From Gemmatimonadota bacterium (lineage in GTDB: Bacteria; Gemmatimonadota; Gemmatimonadetes; Longimicrobiales; Gaopeijiaceae), in the NCBI GenBank assembly GCA_022340755.1, contig JAJDNI010000174.1, forward strand, positions 1 to 43,724: DNA of 43,724 nucleotides, read 5' to 3'. Shown in pieces: positions 8,605-17,666 of the stretch (position 1 is the first letter of the stretch; the number at the start of each line of letters is the position of its first letter). The notes below the pieces were generated by a model. It ran no database searches. It worked only from the letters and a program-made list of their open reading frames with translations, and was not told where the DNA came from. The position numbers and the translations under genes are program-made.

Positions 8605-9090
8605 TCAGTCGAGGGCGCCGAAGTCCTCGCCCGCCCCGCTGTCCTCCACCCGCTTCCGCGCCTCGGCGAGATATCCCGGCTCCAGGCGCAGCAGGTTGGA
8701 GATCTTCCGCATGAGGTAGTCCTCCTTCGTCGCCAGTCGCCCGTCGGCGTACACCAACCCCCACATGATCTCGGCCAGCACCATCTTCTGGCCCAGTGAG
8801 TAGTTCTCGGCGATGAGATTGGTGAACTGCCACAGGTCCACCGCTTTGGCGCGGGCTTCTTCGGCCAGGCGGAGCAGAGTGTCCGCCTGAGCCGCATCGA
8901 GGCCGAACTGACGGCGGATGGCTCCCTCCAGGTGTCCGCGCTCTTCCTCGCCGAACTCGTCGTCCGCGTGGGCCAGCTCGAGCAGAAGGGCGCACGCCGC
9001 CAGCCGCAGGTCCTTCCGGTTGTCGGCATCCGTCGCTTCGGAGGCCGGTGACATCGACGTGCGGAAGAAGTTCTTGATGGCCTCGAGCAT
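8605..9090 (-). CDS. TerB family tellurite resistance-like protein
   Basis: A 161-residue all-helical protein of the TerB/COG4103 type. The two pseudo-repeats typical of the fold each carry an acidic loop: LAHADDEFGEEERGHL (first) and VYADGRLATKEDYLMRKIS (second). The TerB fold binds metal in some members and is linked to membrane stress rather than tellurite alone. The ATG at 9090 is chosen over the longer frame (to 9144) because AAGGAG lies upstream at good spacing. Other ter genes are absent, so a tellurite role is not supported here. Confidence 0.8.
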   Translation of the reverse strand: MLEAIKNFFRTSMSPASEATDADNRKDLRLAACALLLELAHADDEFGEEERGHLEGAIRRQFGLDAAQADTLLRLAEEARAKAVDLWQFTNLIAENYSLGQKMVLAEIMWGLVYADGRLATKEDYLMRKISNLLRLEPGYLAEARKRVEDSGAGEDFGALD

Positions 9091-9157
9091 TGGATCTCCT
9101 TCGCTGTCGCGACGGTCGTTGCGTGAGCGTGGAAGATAGGTCATCCGACCGGCAGGG

Positions 9158-10861
9158 TCAGGCTTCGAGGCTGCTCACCCGGCGTACCCCTGCCCGCAGA
9201 GGAAGAGCCGTGGCCAGCGCCGTAAGCGCCGCGGCTGCGGCGATGCCCAGAACGAGAGGCAGGACGGTCGCGTGGGCCTCCCCCCGCCCGGCTCGGGACG
9301 CGACGACCAGGTAGACCGGCCACGCCTCCAGGGTCACTACTCCCCCGAGGTACATGACGGCAGCCATCATGAACAGGAGCCCTCCGAACGAAGTGGGGAT
9401 CTCCGCCACGTTCTCCGTCTCGAAGTTGGGGTAGAGCGCGCCGAACCCCAGCGCCAGCGCCGTGACGGCGAAGGTCACGCCGATCATGGTGACCGTGGTG
9501 AGCGCAAGAACGAAGGGCGAAGCCTTCAGGACGACGTCTGTGAGGACGATGAGGGGAAGCGCGATCACCAGCAGGGGAACGGTGCCCACCCAGTACTTGG
9601 CCCAGAAGAGCGTCCTCACGTCCAACGGAGAGGAGCGCAGAAGCCATAGCATACGCCCCTCAAGCGACATCGCCGGAAACACGAAACGTGCGGCGATGGC
9701 CGCGATCACGAACCCCGCCAGACCGAGGTTCAGGAACGAGACGACATTGATGAGGAAGAAGGAGACGCGCTCGCCGGTGTGCAGCGGAAGCACAGTGATG
9801 TTGTACACGTAGACGGCCACGAGCACGCCCAGCAGGATGAGCTGCGACCACTGCGTCGTATCCCGGAAGAACACCCGGATCTCCTTGGCCACCAGCACGC
9901 GCGTGGTGGGCCGGGCCTTGGCCAGCAGGCGGTCCAGCCATCGCGACCGCACCCTTCCCTCTCGGCGCTCGGAGCCCTCCTGGGCACGGTTGAAGCCCGA
10001 GTCGAAGCGGAGCGCGTGCAGCCACGCACCCAGGACGAACAGCGCCGCCGCGGTGCTCCACAGAAAGAGGAATGGAAAGGCCTCGCACGCACCGTTCAGA
10101 CAGGACATGAGGCCTTCGGCGGCCCACTCGCTGGGAAGCCACGGAGACGTGGGTGTCCGCAGCACCGTCACGAAGTCCACCAGGCTGCGGAATTCCTCCG
10201 GGCGCATGAGGCGCTCGGGGCGGAGAAGACGGAAGAGCGCCACGACGCCGGCCGCCCCGAACAGGGCGACGAGGGCCAGGAGATCCCGTGTCCGACGGGC
10301 CGGGAAGACGTTCACCAGGACGAGCGTGGTGGCGGTGCCGAGCACGGCGGGAACAACCAGAAACGGAATGACGGTCCCCACCGCGAGGGCATAGAAGCGC
10401 CAGCTCGCAGCGTAGACGATCCCGTACGCAGCCAGAAGGGGGACCGACAGGAGCACCACCATCCAGGAGGAATCGACGATGGTCTCGACGAGGCGCGCTG
10501 CGTAGACCTTCACCGGGTCTACGGGCGCCGCGACGATCAGCTCGAGATCGTCCGCCAGGAAGAACGTGGACAGGGCCGTGATCACGTTCGAGAGCACGAG
10601 GATCATCAGGAACGTGAGAAACGCCAGACCGAGGAGCTTTCCCGCCAGGAGGTCCCCGATCCCCTGCGTGCTCCGGAAGTACAGGAGCATCCGGAAGATC
10701 ACGGTGAAGATCAGCGCCCAGAAGAACAGGCCCACGAACCCGAGCAGACCCGCCTTGAAGAAGCGGCCTTCGTCGGAGCGGGCGCGGTTCAGGCGCGTCC
10801 GTATCTTGGGGCGCAACAACCAGAAGAGACCCGGCCGGCCAATCGCAGCCCGATGGCTCAC
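9158..10861 (-). CDS. ABC transporter permease (ABC-2 type, about 12 TM)
   Basis: A 567-residue polytopic membrane protein, the membrane partner of the ATPase directly upstream. Many hydrophobic segments are visible in two blocks (for example FVGLFFWALIFTVIFRMLLYF and PSFVLALTTVTMIGVTFAV-like stretches) separated by a charged loop (RRREGRVRSRWLDRLLAK region). VLVAKEIRVFFRDTTQWSQL before the second block is typical of ABC-2/Ecs-type permeases. The GTG start at 10861 overlaps the ATPase stop as GTGA (10858-10861), giving VSHRAAIGRPGLFWLLRPK. The substrate cannot be inferred; context with a transglutaminase-like protein suggests an export or envelope role. Confidence 0.85.
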   Translation of the reverse strand: MSHRAAIGRPGLFWLLRPKIRTRLNRARSDEGRFFKAGLLGFVGLFFWALIFTVIFRMLLYFRSTQGIGDLLAGKLLGLAFLTFLMILVLSNVITALSTFFLADDLELIVAAPVDPVKVYAARLVETIVDSSWMVVLLSVPLLAAYGIVYAASWRFYALAVGTVIPFLVVPAVLGTATTLVLVNVFPARRTRDLLALVALFGAAGVVALFRLLRPERLMRPEEFRSLVDFVTVLRTPTSPWLPSEWAAEGLMSCLNGACEAFPFLFLWSTAAALFVLGAWLHALRFDSGFNRAQEGSERREGRVRSRWLDRLLAKARPTTRVLVAKEIRVFFRDTTQWSQLILLGVLVAVYVYNITVLPLHTGERVSFFLINVVSFLNLGLAGFVIAAIAARFVFPAMSLEGRMLWLLRSSPLDVRTLFWAKYWVGTVPLLVIALPLIVLTDVVLKASPFVLALTTVTMIGVTFAVTALALGFGALYPNFETENVAEIPTSFGGLLFMMAAVMYLGGVVTLEAWPVYLVVASRAGRGEAHATVLPLVLGIAAAAALTALATALPLRAGVRRVSSLEA

Positions 10862-11679
10862 CGGTCCACGGCTTCCTTCAGGCTGTCGATGACGTCGGCC
10901 ATGGCATCGCTCCCGGTGACCCTGAGGAAGATCTCCTCCAGGTGCGCACCGCCGGCATCGGCCTGGGCGCGTAGCTCCTCCATTGTGCCCAGGGCGATGA
11001 CCGTACCCTCGCTGATGATGGCGATGCGATCGCACAACGCTTCGGCCACCTCGAGCGTATGGGTCGACAGGAAGACCGTTCCTCCCTGTCCCACGAACGC
11101 GCGCAGCAGCTCCTTGAGGAGACGCGCCGAGCGCGGATCGAGTCCCACCATCGGCTCATCCACGACGATGAGCTCGGGCTGGTGGATGAGGGCGGAGCTT
11201 ATGAGCAGCTTCTGGCGCATCCCGTGGGAGTAGCTCTCGATGAGCTCGTCCTTCCAATCGGCGAGCTGGAAGAGCTCCAGGAGCCGGTCGGCCCGACGCT
11301 CGGCCTCCTGGCCCGTCTTCCCCCACAGGCCCGACACGAACCGCAGGAACTCCGCACCCGAGAGCTTGTCGTAGAGATAGGGACGATCGGGGACGTATCC
11401 GATCTTGGACTTCGCGGCATCCGGGTGGCGCAGCAGGTCGTCTCCTCCGACGACGATGCGTCCTGAACTGGGCTGCAGAACACCCGCTACCATTCGGATG
11501 GTGGTGGTCTTACCCGCGCCGTTGGGCCCCAGGAAGCCGAAGATCTCGCCCTGTCGCACCGACAGGTCGAGGCCCGCCACGGCCGTGAAGCGTCCGTACC
11601 GCTTCACCACGCCCTCCAGCCGCAGCATCTCGTCGGCGGCCGCCCCCGGAGGCGATCCGTGCGCGTGGACGTCGGTCAC
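10858..11679 (-). CDS. ABC transporter ATP-binding protein (CcmA/DrrA type)
   Basis: A 273-residue ATPase with a single nucleotide-binding domain. Walker A is GPNGAGKTT, the signature motif is the SHGMRQK variant, Walker B is LIVVDEP, and the H-loop is FLSTHT. The single-domain ATPase plus separate large permease is the ABC-2 exporter arrangement. The GTG start at 11679 is fixed by GTGA overlap with the transglutaminase gene (11676-11679), and its own stop overlaps the permease start in the same way, so three genes are chained. Expected to act at the inner membrane with the permease. Confidence 0.92.
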   Translation of the reverse strand: MTDVHAHGSPPGAAADEMLRLEGVVKRYGRFTAVAGLDLSVRQGEIFGFLGPNGAGKTTTIRMVAGVLQPSSGRIVVGGDDLLRHPDAAKSKIGYVPDRPYLYDKLSGAEFLRFVSGLWGKTGQEAERRADRLLELFQLADWKDELIESYSHGMRQKLLISSALIHQPELIVVDEPMVGLDPRSARLLKELLRAFVGQGGTVFLSTHTLEVAEALCDRIAIISEGTVIALGTMEELRAQADAGGAHLEEIFLRVTGSDAMADVIDSLKEAVDR

Positions 11680-13274
11680 GGCGACCCCTTGGAAGCGAGC
11701 CGTGCGCCTCCTCGGTCGGCAGCCGCCACCCGTCGGTCCAGAACGTCGATGTGCAGGTTTCCGATGAGACGCACGATCTCCACCTGGTCAGCGAGTCCGC
11801 CGATGACGAACCGGATGTGCGAGGCGTCGGCGGGGACCTGCCCGAAGGTGGGATCCACCGCAACCCACCGCCCCAGCCAGACCTCCGGCCAAGCGTGGTA
11901 GTAGAACGCGCCGTTCACCCAGACCAGCCCCACGGCCGTGCGCGCCGGCAGACCGAGCGAGCGAGCCAGGGCGACGAACAACACCGTATGCTCGTTGCAG
12001 TCCCCACGGCGGGCGTCCAGCACCTGGACCGCATTGGGCACCGAGAACGTGACCTTCTTGTCGATCATGCCGTACACCGACCGCGTCAATTGCCGGGCGG
12101 TCTGCTTGGGGTCCAGGCGCCACTGCGACCGCCACGCGGTGATCTCCCTCGCCTTCTTGATGATGCGGGGATCGTCGCTCTGGATGAGGGGCTCCGGCTC
12201 GAGCGCGTCACGCAGATCCATGCGCGGATAGGGCAAACGGTATCCCGGATCCAGCCGGTTCCAGCGCTCACGGCGAACGATGACGGTGTCCCCGCGGAGC
12301 TCCTGACGTCCGCCGTCCAGAGCGAAGCCCTCCAGGTCGGTGCCGCTCAGGAGATAGCGGATCTCGTCGTATTGCTGCGCGTCCGACAGATCCACGTTGC
12401 TCCGCACCGCGGTGGACAGGATGACGTCGCCGCCCGCGGCGCCGGACCCGGATGCCTGGGCCTCGTCCTGCTGGCTCTGGCGGGCCAGCTCGTACTCGGT
12501 CTTCTCCATGGAGAATCCGAGGGGGCTGGACGACCTGAGGATGCGGCCGTCCTCGTCCACCCAGCTGTCCACCGTGACGCCCCCGAAGACCTCCGCGATG
12601 CGCCAGGCGGGAATCGAATCGTAGTGGGCCGGGGACCAGCGACCGGTGCTCGCATCCAGCGCCGCGCTGTCGGGCACGACCACGGTGTCGTGATCAAGGA
12701 CGCGGACTTCGACGGTCTGTGTCCCCATGGTCGTGGGGTCGAAGACGGGGAGGCGGATGCTCGATCCCACCGCAAGCCCGTTCCCCATCGCCACCCGGAT
12801 GGGAACCACCGACGAGAAGACCGGCGGCTGTTCCATGCGGAAGTGGAGCTTCTGCTCGCTGCCGGCGGAGCGCAGCGTGACCGAAAGGGTGGTATCCGCG
12901 TCGAGCGTGCCCGTGGCCTCGAAGCGGCCCACGTCGCTGTCCAGGGAAAACGCGAAGGAGCGCATCACGAGCGAGCGAGTAAGGTCTACACGGGTGCGCG
13001 CCACCGCCGTTCCGGTCTGGCCCAGGGCCGGCATGCGCAGGCTCATCAGGTCGTCCAGCTCGAATCCCTCGGGTACCGTGTCCAGGCGTGACGTCGCCTG
13101 TCCCACGGAATGGCCGTTCATGGTAAGCGTATAGAAGCTCACCCCGGGAGCCAGCGAGCGCGCGGCCTCCGCCAGGCGGGCCAACTCGGGCTGGAAGTAC
13201 ACGCGACGGACCTGCCAACCGACCATGGCCAGCCAGGTCAGGAGGACGGCGCCCCCGAAGATGCGTCGGCCCAC
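11676..13274 (-). CDS. Membrane-anchored transglutaminase-like protein
   Basis: A 532-residue protein with an N-terminal membrane anchor (GGAVLLTWLAMVGWQV) and a large beta-rich periplasmic region. The C-terminus is a transglutaminase/protease-fold domain with an apparently complete triad: C426 in GDCNEHT, H460 in YYHAWPEV and D474 in AVDPTFG. The family can act as cysteine protease, transglutaminase or peptidoglycan-related amidase. The GTG start lies 3 nt after the macro-domain gene stop. Chaining with an ABC exporter suggests action on an exported or envelope substrate, which is inference. Confidence 0.85.
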   Translation of the reverse strand: MGRRIFGGAVLLTWLAMVGWQVRRVYFQPELARLAEAARSLAPGVSFYTLTMNGHSVGQATSRLDTVPEGFELDDLMSLRMPALGQTGTAVARTRVDLTRSLVMRSFAFSLDSDVGRFEATGTLDADTTLSVTLRSAGSEQKLHFRMEQPPVFSSVVPIRVAMGNGLAVGSSIRLPVFDPTTMGTQTVEVRVLDHDTVVVPDSAALDASTGRWSPAHYDSIPAWRIAEVFGGVTVDSWVDEDGRILRSSSPLGFSMEKTEYELARQSQQDEAQASGSGAAGGDVILSTAVRSNVDLSDAQQYDEIRYLLSGTDLEGFALDGGRQELRGDTVIVRRERWNRLDPGYRLPYPRMDLRDALEPEPLIQSDDPRIIKKAREITAWRSQWRLDPKQTARQLTRSVYGMIDKKVTFSVPNAVQVLDARRGDCNEHTVLFVALARSLGLPARTAVGLVWVNGAFYYHAWPEVWLGRWVAVDPTFGQVPADASHIRFVIGGLADQVEIVRLIGNLHIDVLDRRVAAADRGGARLASKGSP

Positions 13275-13277
13275 GCG

Positions 13278-13802
13278 TCAGCTTCCGGACGGGGAGCGCT
13301 CCCGGCCGAGCACGTCCAAGAGTCGGGCGAACATCTCCTTCTCGTATTCGCTGGCGACCATGAGGGTCAGTTCGAGGGGAGGCTGCCCCTCGTCCAGGTG
13401 ATTCATGAGGATCTCCACCTCCGCCCGGGCATCCTCTTCAGGCTCGAGGTGGCCGACGCCGATCCCGAGGGCAGGCACCGCCAGGGACAGGAGCCCCCAC
13501 TCCGCGGCGCGACGCAGGCCGTTGCGGAGGGCACGTTGCACGGAATGGGAGATCTCCGCCTCGTCCACCGATGCGGTTACGACGAAGATGAGGAAGTCGG
13601 CGCTCAGGCTCCCGGACGGAGTGATGAAGGCACCGCCCACCGGGAGCGCCCCCATCCTCTCCAGCCGCTCCATGACGCCGGGCCCCGCCCCACTCAGGAC
13701 GTCCCTGGCCGCGGCGGTCATCGGTGCCCCATCAGACCGGATGGGGCACACGATCCCCTCCATCTCGCACGATACGAGCTCGCCCACGAAGACCTGGATC
13801 AC
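13278..13802 (-). CDS. Macro (ADP-ribose-binding) domain protein
   Basis: A 174-residue protein consisting of one macro-like domain. Recognisable elements are IVCPIRSDGAPMTAAARDVLSGAGPG near the N-terminus (macro domains have a variable-residue plus G.G loop here), then ALPVGGAFITPSG, then the central SVQRALRNGLRRAAEWGLLSLAVPALGIGVG, equivalent to the ALxxA...G...IAxPALGxGxxG pattern. Macro domains bind or hydrolyse ADP-ribose derivatives. The usual catalytic Asn in the first loop is not obvious, so it may bind only. The GTG start at 13802 overlaps the TPR stop as GTGA. Cytoplasmic. Confidence 0.75.
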   Translation of the reverse strand: MIQVFVGELVSCEMEGIVCPIRSDGAPMTAAARDVLSGAGPGVMERLERMGALPVGGAFITPSGSLSADFLIFVVTASVDEAEISHSVQRALRNGLRRAAEWGLLSLAVPALGIGVGHLEPEEDARAEVEILMNHLDEGQPPLELTLMVASEYEKEMFARLLDVLGRERSPSGS

Positions 13803-15046
13803 CCTTTCTGCAACTCCCTCGCCCTGCGGTACATGGCAGCCGCCTCGGCCGTCAGGTGCTTCCGGTCGTACAGGAGGCCCATCGTATAATACGCCTTGTT
13901 GTTGTTGGGCTGGAGCACCGTAACCCGCTCGAGCGCTTCGAGCGCCTCGTCCACCCGACCAAGCCGATTGAGCGCCTCGCCCCGATAGAAGAACGCCTGG
14001 GCGTGGTCCGGATTCCGTTCGCACACCCAACGGAGGTCGAGCTCGGCCTGAGCGTACAGGCCGCGGCGGAAGTGGAGGATTCCGATGCTCGCGTGCACCT
14101 CGACGTTGTCCGGCTCGAGTCGAAGTGCCCGTCTCAACTCCAGCTCGCTCTCCTCGTACCGCCCGAGGGCGCCCAGGGTCGAGCCCAGGTTGCTGAGCAC
14201 CTCCACGTTCGTCGGCTCGATCTTCGCTGCGGCCTCGAACTGCTCCAGCGCCAGGGCATGTTGCCCGAGCGCCTCGTAGAGGGCTCCGAGATTGTTGCGG
14301 GCCTTCAGGCTGGCGGGGTTGTCGAGGAGGATCGCGCGGTAGAGATCCATGGCGTCTCCCACGCGTCCTGCCTGGACGAGCTCCTTGGCGCGGCCCAGCC
14401 GCTCTCCGGCGGGCGGCGCGACGGGGGTCTGGGGCATGTCGTCCCCCACGAGCTCGAATACCACGGCGCGTCGGGCGGTATCCGCAGGGGGAGTGCTCCC
14501 GCGGAGACGGGCTCGCTTCCTGGAAGACTCCTTCGACGCCTTGGCGGTACCACCCTTGGCGGGCTCCCGCGGGGATTGCTCGCGGCCCTTCCCCGCGGGC
14601 TTCTCGGCCAACGCCTCGGACTTGCCGGAAGCGGTCGTCTCGCTCCCTTCCGCCGTCGCCGGCTCCTCGGCTGCCGTCTCGGGTTGGTCGGAAGCGGTCG
14701 TCTCGCTCGCTCCCGCCGTCGCCGGCTCCTCTTTCGCGACTTCGCCCGCACCAGAGCCGGAGTCCGCCTCCACGTCCGCCGTCTTCCCGTCCGCCAGGAG
14801 ATCCTCCTGCCCGGGATCTTTCGGCTTGGCCTTCTTTGCACCCTTCCGGCGGCGCCCCTTCTTCGCGGTCTTCTTGGCAGAGGATCGGACTGCGTCCGCC
14901 GCCGCCTTCGCGGCCTCCCCCACGTCGGAGTCGGAGACCGCCTCCGCCTCCACGTCCGGCGTCTTCTCTTCCTTCAGAAGATCCCCCTGCTCGGGAGCCT
15001 TCGGCTTGGCCTTCTTCCCACCCTTCCGGCGGCGCCCCTCCTTCAC
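13799..15046 (-). CDS. TPR protein with duplicated Lys/Ala/Glu-rich N-terminus
   Basis: A 415-residue protein. Residues 1-190 are low-complexity and disordered-looking, with a 60-residue tandem duplication: residues 5-33 (RRRKGGKKAKPKAP...) recur at 65-93, and a 21-residue E-P-A-T-A-x-x-S-E-T-T-A-S element repeats at about 107-119 and 128-140. Residues 215-415 hold about six tetratricopeptide repeats (NLGALYEALGQHALALEQFEAA, NLGSTLGALGRYEESELELRRAL), a protein-binding scaffold. GTG 15046 is chosen because it gives a GTGA overlap with the CutA stop. Its partners are unknown. The basic N-terminus could bind nucleic acid, which is inference. Confidence 0.75.
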   Translation of the reverse strand: MKEGRRRKGGKKAKPKAPEQGDLLKEEKTPDVEAEAVSDSDVGEAAKAAADAVRSSAKKTAKKGRRRKGAKKAKPKDPGQEDLLADGKTADVEADSGSGAGEVAKEEPATAGASETTASDQPETAAEEPATAEGSETTASGKSEALAEKPAGKGREQSPREPAKGGTAKASKESSRKRARLRGSTPPADTARRAVVFELVGDDMPQTPVAPPAGERLGRAKELVQAGRVGDAMDLYRAILLDNPASLKARNNLGALYEALGQHALALEQFEAAAKIEPTNVEVLSNLGSTLGALGRYEESELELRRALRLEPDNVEVHASIGILHFRRGLYAQAELDLRWVCERNPDHAQAFFYRGEALNRLGRVDEALEALERVTVLQPNNNKAYYTMGLLYDRKHLTAEAAAMYRRARELQKG

Positions 15047-15053
15047 GGTCTTC
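14763..15053. repeat. 180-bp-offset direct repeat inside the TPR gene
   Basis: About 110 bp at 14763-14873 recurs with substitutions at 14943-15053 (offset 180 bp, 60 codons). Examples are the shared TCGGCTTGGCCTTCTT and CCCTTCCGGCGGCGCCCC segments. A second, shorter repeat with 63-bp offset lies at about 14627-14725. Both keep frame, so this is an internal gene duplication rather than a mobile element. Confidence 0.85.
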
Positions 15054-15402
15054 CCGCTCTCGGCGTAGCCATCTGTTGGCGTACCCACTCGATGTACGGC
15101 AGGTGTCCACCGCCCACCTCGAGGAGCAGCACTTCGGGTACCTCGTACGGGTGCAGCTCCGTCACCCTCCGCGACAGGTCCTCTCCCCGGGCGTCCGTCG
15201 TCTTCAGGACGACCAGCACTTCGGCGTCGTTCTGCACCTCGCCCTGCCACCGGTAGATCGACCTGACGCCCGGCACGATGTTGGCACACGCGGCGAGCCG
15301 CTCCTCCACCAGGATTCTCCCCAGCCGCTCCGCGGTGGAACCGTCGGGGACGGTCACGAGAGCCACACGAACGTGGGTGTCCACCCTGGCATCAGCGGCC
15401 AT
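15043..15402 (-). CDS. cutA: CutA divalent-cation tolerance protein
   Basis: A 119-residue CutA1-family protein (usual length about 105-115). Typical features are VALVTVPDGSTAERLGRILVEERLAACANIV near the N-terminus, IYRWQGEVQNDAEVLVVLKT in the middle and the signature HPYEVPEVLLLEV. The family forms very stable trimers and was linked to copper tolerance in E. coli, though the molecular function is uncertain. ATG 15402 lies inside the last codons of the acyl-CoA ligase gene (11-nt overlap), and its stop overlaps the TPR GTG, so it is firmly inside an operon. Confidence 0.9.
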   Translation of the reverse strand: MAADARVDTHVRVALVTVPDGSTAERLGRILVEERLAACANIVPGVRSIYRWQGEVQNDAEVLVVLKTTDARGEDLSRRVTELHPYEVPEVLLLEVGGGHLPYIEWVRQQMATPRAGRP

Positions 15403-17233
15403 GCGTCTGCTCGGCCTCCTCGTACAGGGCGTCGATGACCGCCCGGAATCGTTCCTGTACGACCTTCCGCTTCACTTTCAGCGTCGGAGTGAGCGATCCG
15501 TCCTGAATGCTGAAATCGCTCTCCAGGAAGACAACCTTCTTCGGCGTCTCGTAGGACGCGAGCCCGACGAAGCTCTTCGACACCTCGTCCTCGAGGTGTC
15601 GGCGGACGCGATCGTTCTCCAGGAGATCCCGGTGCTCGGTCCAGGTGATGCCCTCCGACCGTGCCCACGTTTCCAGCTCCGGAAACGCCGGCACCACCAG
15701 AGCCGACACGAACTTCCGTCGGTCGCCGACGATGACGACCTCTTCCACGAGGGGGTTGGCCTTCACCCGGTTCTCGATGGGTTGAGGCGCGACGTTCTTT
15801 CCTCCCGCTGTGACAATGAGGTCCTTCTTGCGGTCGGTGATGCGCAGGAATCCGTCAGCGTCGAGCTCACCCACGTCGCCGGTGTGGAACCACCCGTCCG
15901 CTTCGACGGCCTCGGCCGTGTCCTCCGGCCGGTTGTAATACCCCCTCATCACCTGGGGACCCCGAATCAGGATCTCACCGTCCTCGGCGATCCGGACCTC
16001 CGTCCCGGCCACGGCCTTCCCCACGGTGCCTATACGGAAGTCCTTGGCCGTGTTCACGTTGGTGACGGGACTCGTCTCGGTCAGGCCGTATCCCTCGAGG
16101 ATCACCATCCCGATGGAGTAGAAGAACCGGTTCAGCTCCGGAGCCAGGGGCGCGGATCCGCTCACGAAGAAGCGGATGCGTCCCCCCACGGCGGCCCGGA
16201 CCTTGGAGAAGACCAGCCGGTCGGCCAGAGCGAACTGGAGAGCCAGGAGGCCCGAGGGGGTTCCACCCGCCAGGCGAATGCCGGCAACCCTGTCCGCCAC
16301 GGCCACGGCCCACCGAACGACGACCCTCTTCGGACCCCCTACCTCCATCACCGCCGCGTGCACCTTCTCGTAGAAGCGGGGCACGGCCACGGCCACCGTG
16401 GGACGGGCGAGACGCATGTCGTCCGCGGCCGTGAGCATCGAGCGGGCGTGGACGATCTTGCACCCGGCCGAGAAGAAGAGGTAGTCCACCATGCGCTGGA
16501 GGATGTGTGAGAGCGGGAGGAAGCTCACAGTGACGTCCTCGTGGCCCACGTCCAGCGCCATGTGGCATGCTTCGACGTTGGATCCCACGTTCCCGTGGGT
16601 GAGCATGACGCCCTTCGGGTCTCCCGTGGTCCCGGACGTGTACAAGATCGTCGCGACGTCGTCGGTCTTCGCCTGCAACGCTCGTGCGCGGAACTCCTTC
16701 TGGCCGGTGCCGGCGGCGACATCGGCTCCCCGGGCCAGGAACGCTTCCCACCCCACGACACCCTCCGGGAGGGATTCCGGGGGATCGAAGACGACGATCT
16801 CGAACGTCGCTCCGGAGGCCGCGCGCGCTTCCACCACGCGCGCCATGCGACTGGTGTCCGGCACGAACACGAGCTTCGCCCGGCAATCGCGCAGTATGTA
16901 CGCAATGTGCTGGGCCGTCAGGCTCGGGTAGACGGGGACGTCCACGAGTCCGTTGCAGAGGCACCCGAAGTCGGTCAGCGCCCACTCCAGTCGATTCTCT
17001 GAGAGGATGGCGACCCGGTCGCCGCGCTCGAGCCCACATGCGTCGAGGGCGGCCGACACCACCTGCACCCGTGCCAGGATCTCCACATACGAGAATTCCT
17101 GCACCTCTTCGGACGGGGTGATGCGCCCGAACGCGGGAGCTCCGCCGAATCGGTCGATCGCGGTGAAGAAGAGCTTTGTGAGTGTGGTGCCCGGCACCGG
17201 CGTCGGATTGCTCGCGTAGTCGGAGTCGCCCAT
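15392..17233 (-). CDS. Long-chain fatty-acid-CoA ligase (AMP-dependent synthetase)
   Basis: A 613-residue ANL-superfamily enzyme that activates a fatty acid through an acyl-AMP to acyl-CoA. The P-loop YTSGTTGDPKG is at 198-208. Further family motifs are GYGLTETSPVT, the HTGDVGELDADG adenylate motif and TDRKKDLIVTAGGKN with the catalytic hinge region. The C-terminus (LTPTLKVKRKVV) matches FadD15/long-chain acyl-CoA synthetases. ATG 17233 follows the OsmC stop (17256) by 22 nt. Its last 11 nt overlap cutA. Chain-length preference cannot be read. Confidence 0.92.
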   Translation of the reverse strand: MGDSDYASNPTPVPGTTLTKLFFTAIDRFGGAPAFGRITPSEEVQEFSYVEILARVQVVSAALDACGLERGDRVAILSENRLEWALTDFGCLCNGLVDVPVYPSLTAQHIAYILRDCRAKLVFVPDTSRMARVVEARAASGATFEIVVFDPPESLPEGVVGWEAFLARGADVAAGTGQKEFRARALQAKTDDVATILYTSGTTGDPKGVMLTHGNVGSNVEACHMALDVGHEDVTVSFLPLSHILQRMVDYLFFSAGCKIVHARSMLTAADDMRLARPTVAVAVPRFYEKVHAAVMEVGGPKRVVVRWAVAVADRVAGIRLAGGTPSGLLALQFALADRLVFSKVRAAVGGRIRFFVSGSAPLAPELNRFFYSIGMVILEGYGLTETSPVTNVNTAKDFRIGTVGKAVAGTEVRIAEDGEILIRGPQVMRGYYNRPEDTAEAVEADGWFHTGDVGELDADGFLRITDRKKDLIVTAGGKNVAPQPIENRVKANPLVEEVVIVGDRRKFVSALVVPAFPELETWARSEGITWTEHRDLLENDRVRRHLEDEVSKSFVGLASYETPKKVVFLESDFSIQDGSLTPTLKVKRKVVQERFRAVIDALYEEAEQTHGR

Positions 17234-17255
17234 TGGGAGAACCTTCGATTATCTG

Positions 17256-17666
17256 CTAGAGCCGCTCGACGCGGATGTCCAGGGACAGGTCCGAACGGAG
17301 GGTGTGCAGAACGCTGCAGTACTTCTCCTTGGAGAGGGCCACGGCCCGCCGCACCCGCTCCTCGTGCTCCGGCTGGGGTCCACGGACCCTGTAGGTCAGT
17401 CGGATGGCGGTGAAGTACTTGGGCGGGAACAGAGCACGATCCCCTTCCACGGTCACCTCTAGCGCCTCCAGCGGCACCCGCGACTTGCCAAGGATATCGA
17501 CGACATCGATGCCCATGCACCCCGCAAGCGACATGAGAAGCAGCTGCGTGGGCGAAGGGGAGCGGGCACCGCCGCTTTCCAGGGAGATCTCCGGACCGCC
17601 GTCAGCCCCACCGACGAACCCCAGCCCATCGCCCATCCACCGGAGCCCGACTCTAGAAGAGCTCAT
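17256..17666 (-). CDS. OsmC-like peroxide-reducing family protein
   Basis: A 136-residue OsmC/Ohr-fold protein. The two reactive cysteines of the family are present: C50 in SLAGCMGIDVVDIL and C117 in KYCSVLHTL. The SPTQLLLMSL segment before C50 is the usual OsmC motif. The fold typically reduces organic hydroperoxides with dithiol donors; whether this one is Ohr-type is unknown. ATG 17666 overlaps the preceding TPR gene by 14 nt (its stop is TAG inside the first codons); a longer in-frame reading to 17702 would intrude further. Confidence 0.82.
   Translation of the reverse strand: MSSSRVGLRWMGDGLGFVGGADGGPEISLESGGARSPSPTQLLLMSLAGCMGIDVVDILGKSRVPLEALEVTVEGDRALFPPKYFTAIRLTYRVRGPQPEHEERVRRAVALSKEKYCSVLHTLRSDLSLDIRVERL

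Noticed and set aside
8605-9090. Tellurite resistance operon
   Set aside because: A TerB-fold protein alone, with no TerC, TerD, TerE or TerZ nearby.
14627-15053. CRISPR or mobile repeat
   Set aside because: Repeats are in-frame, imperfect, inside a coding gene and only two copies.
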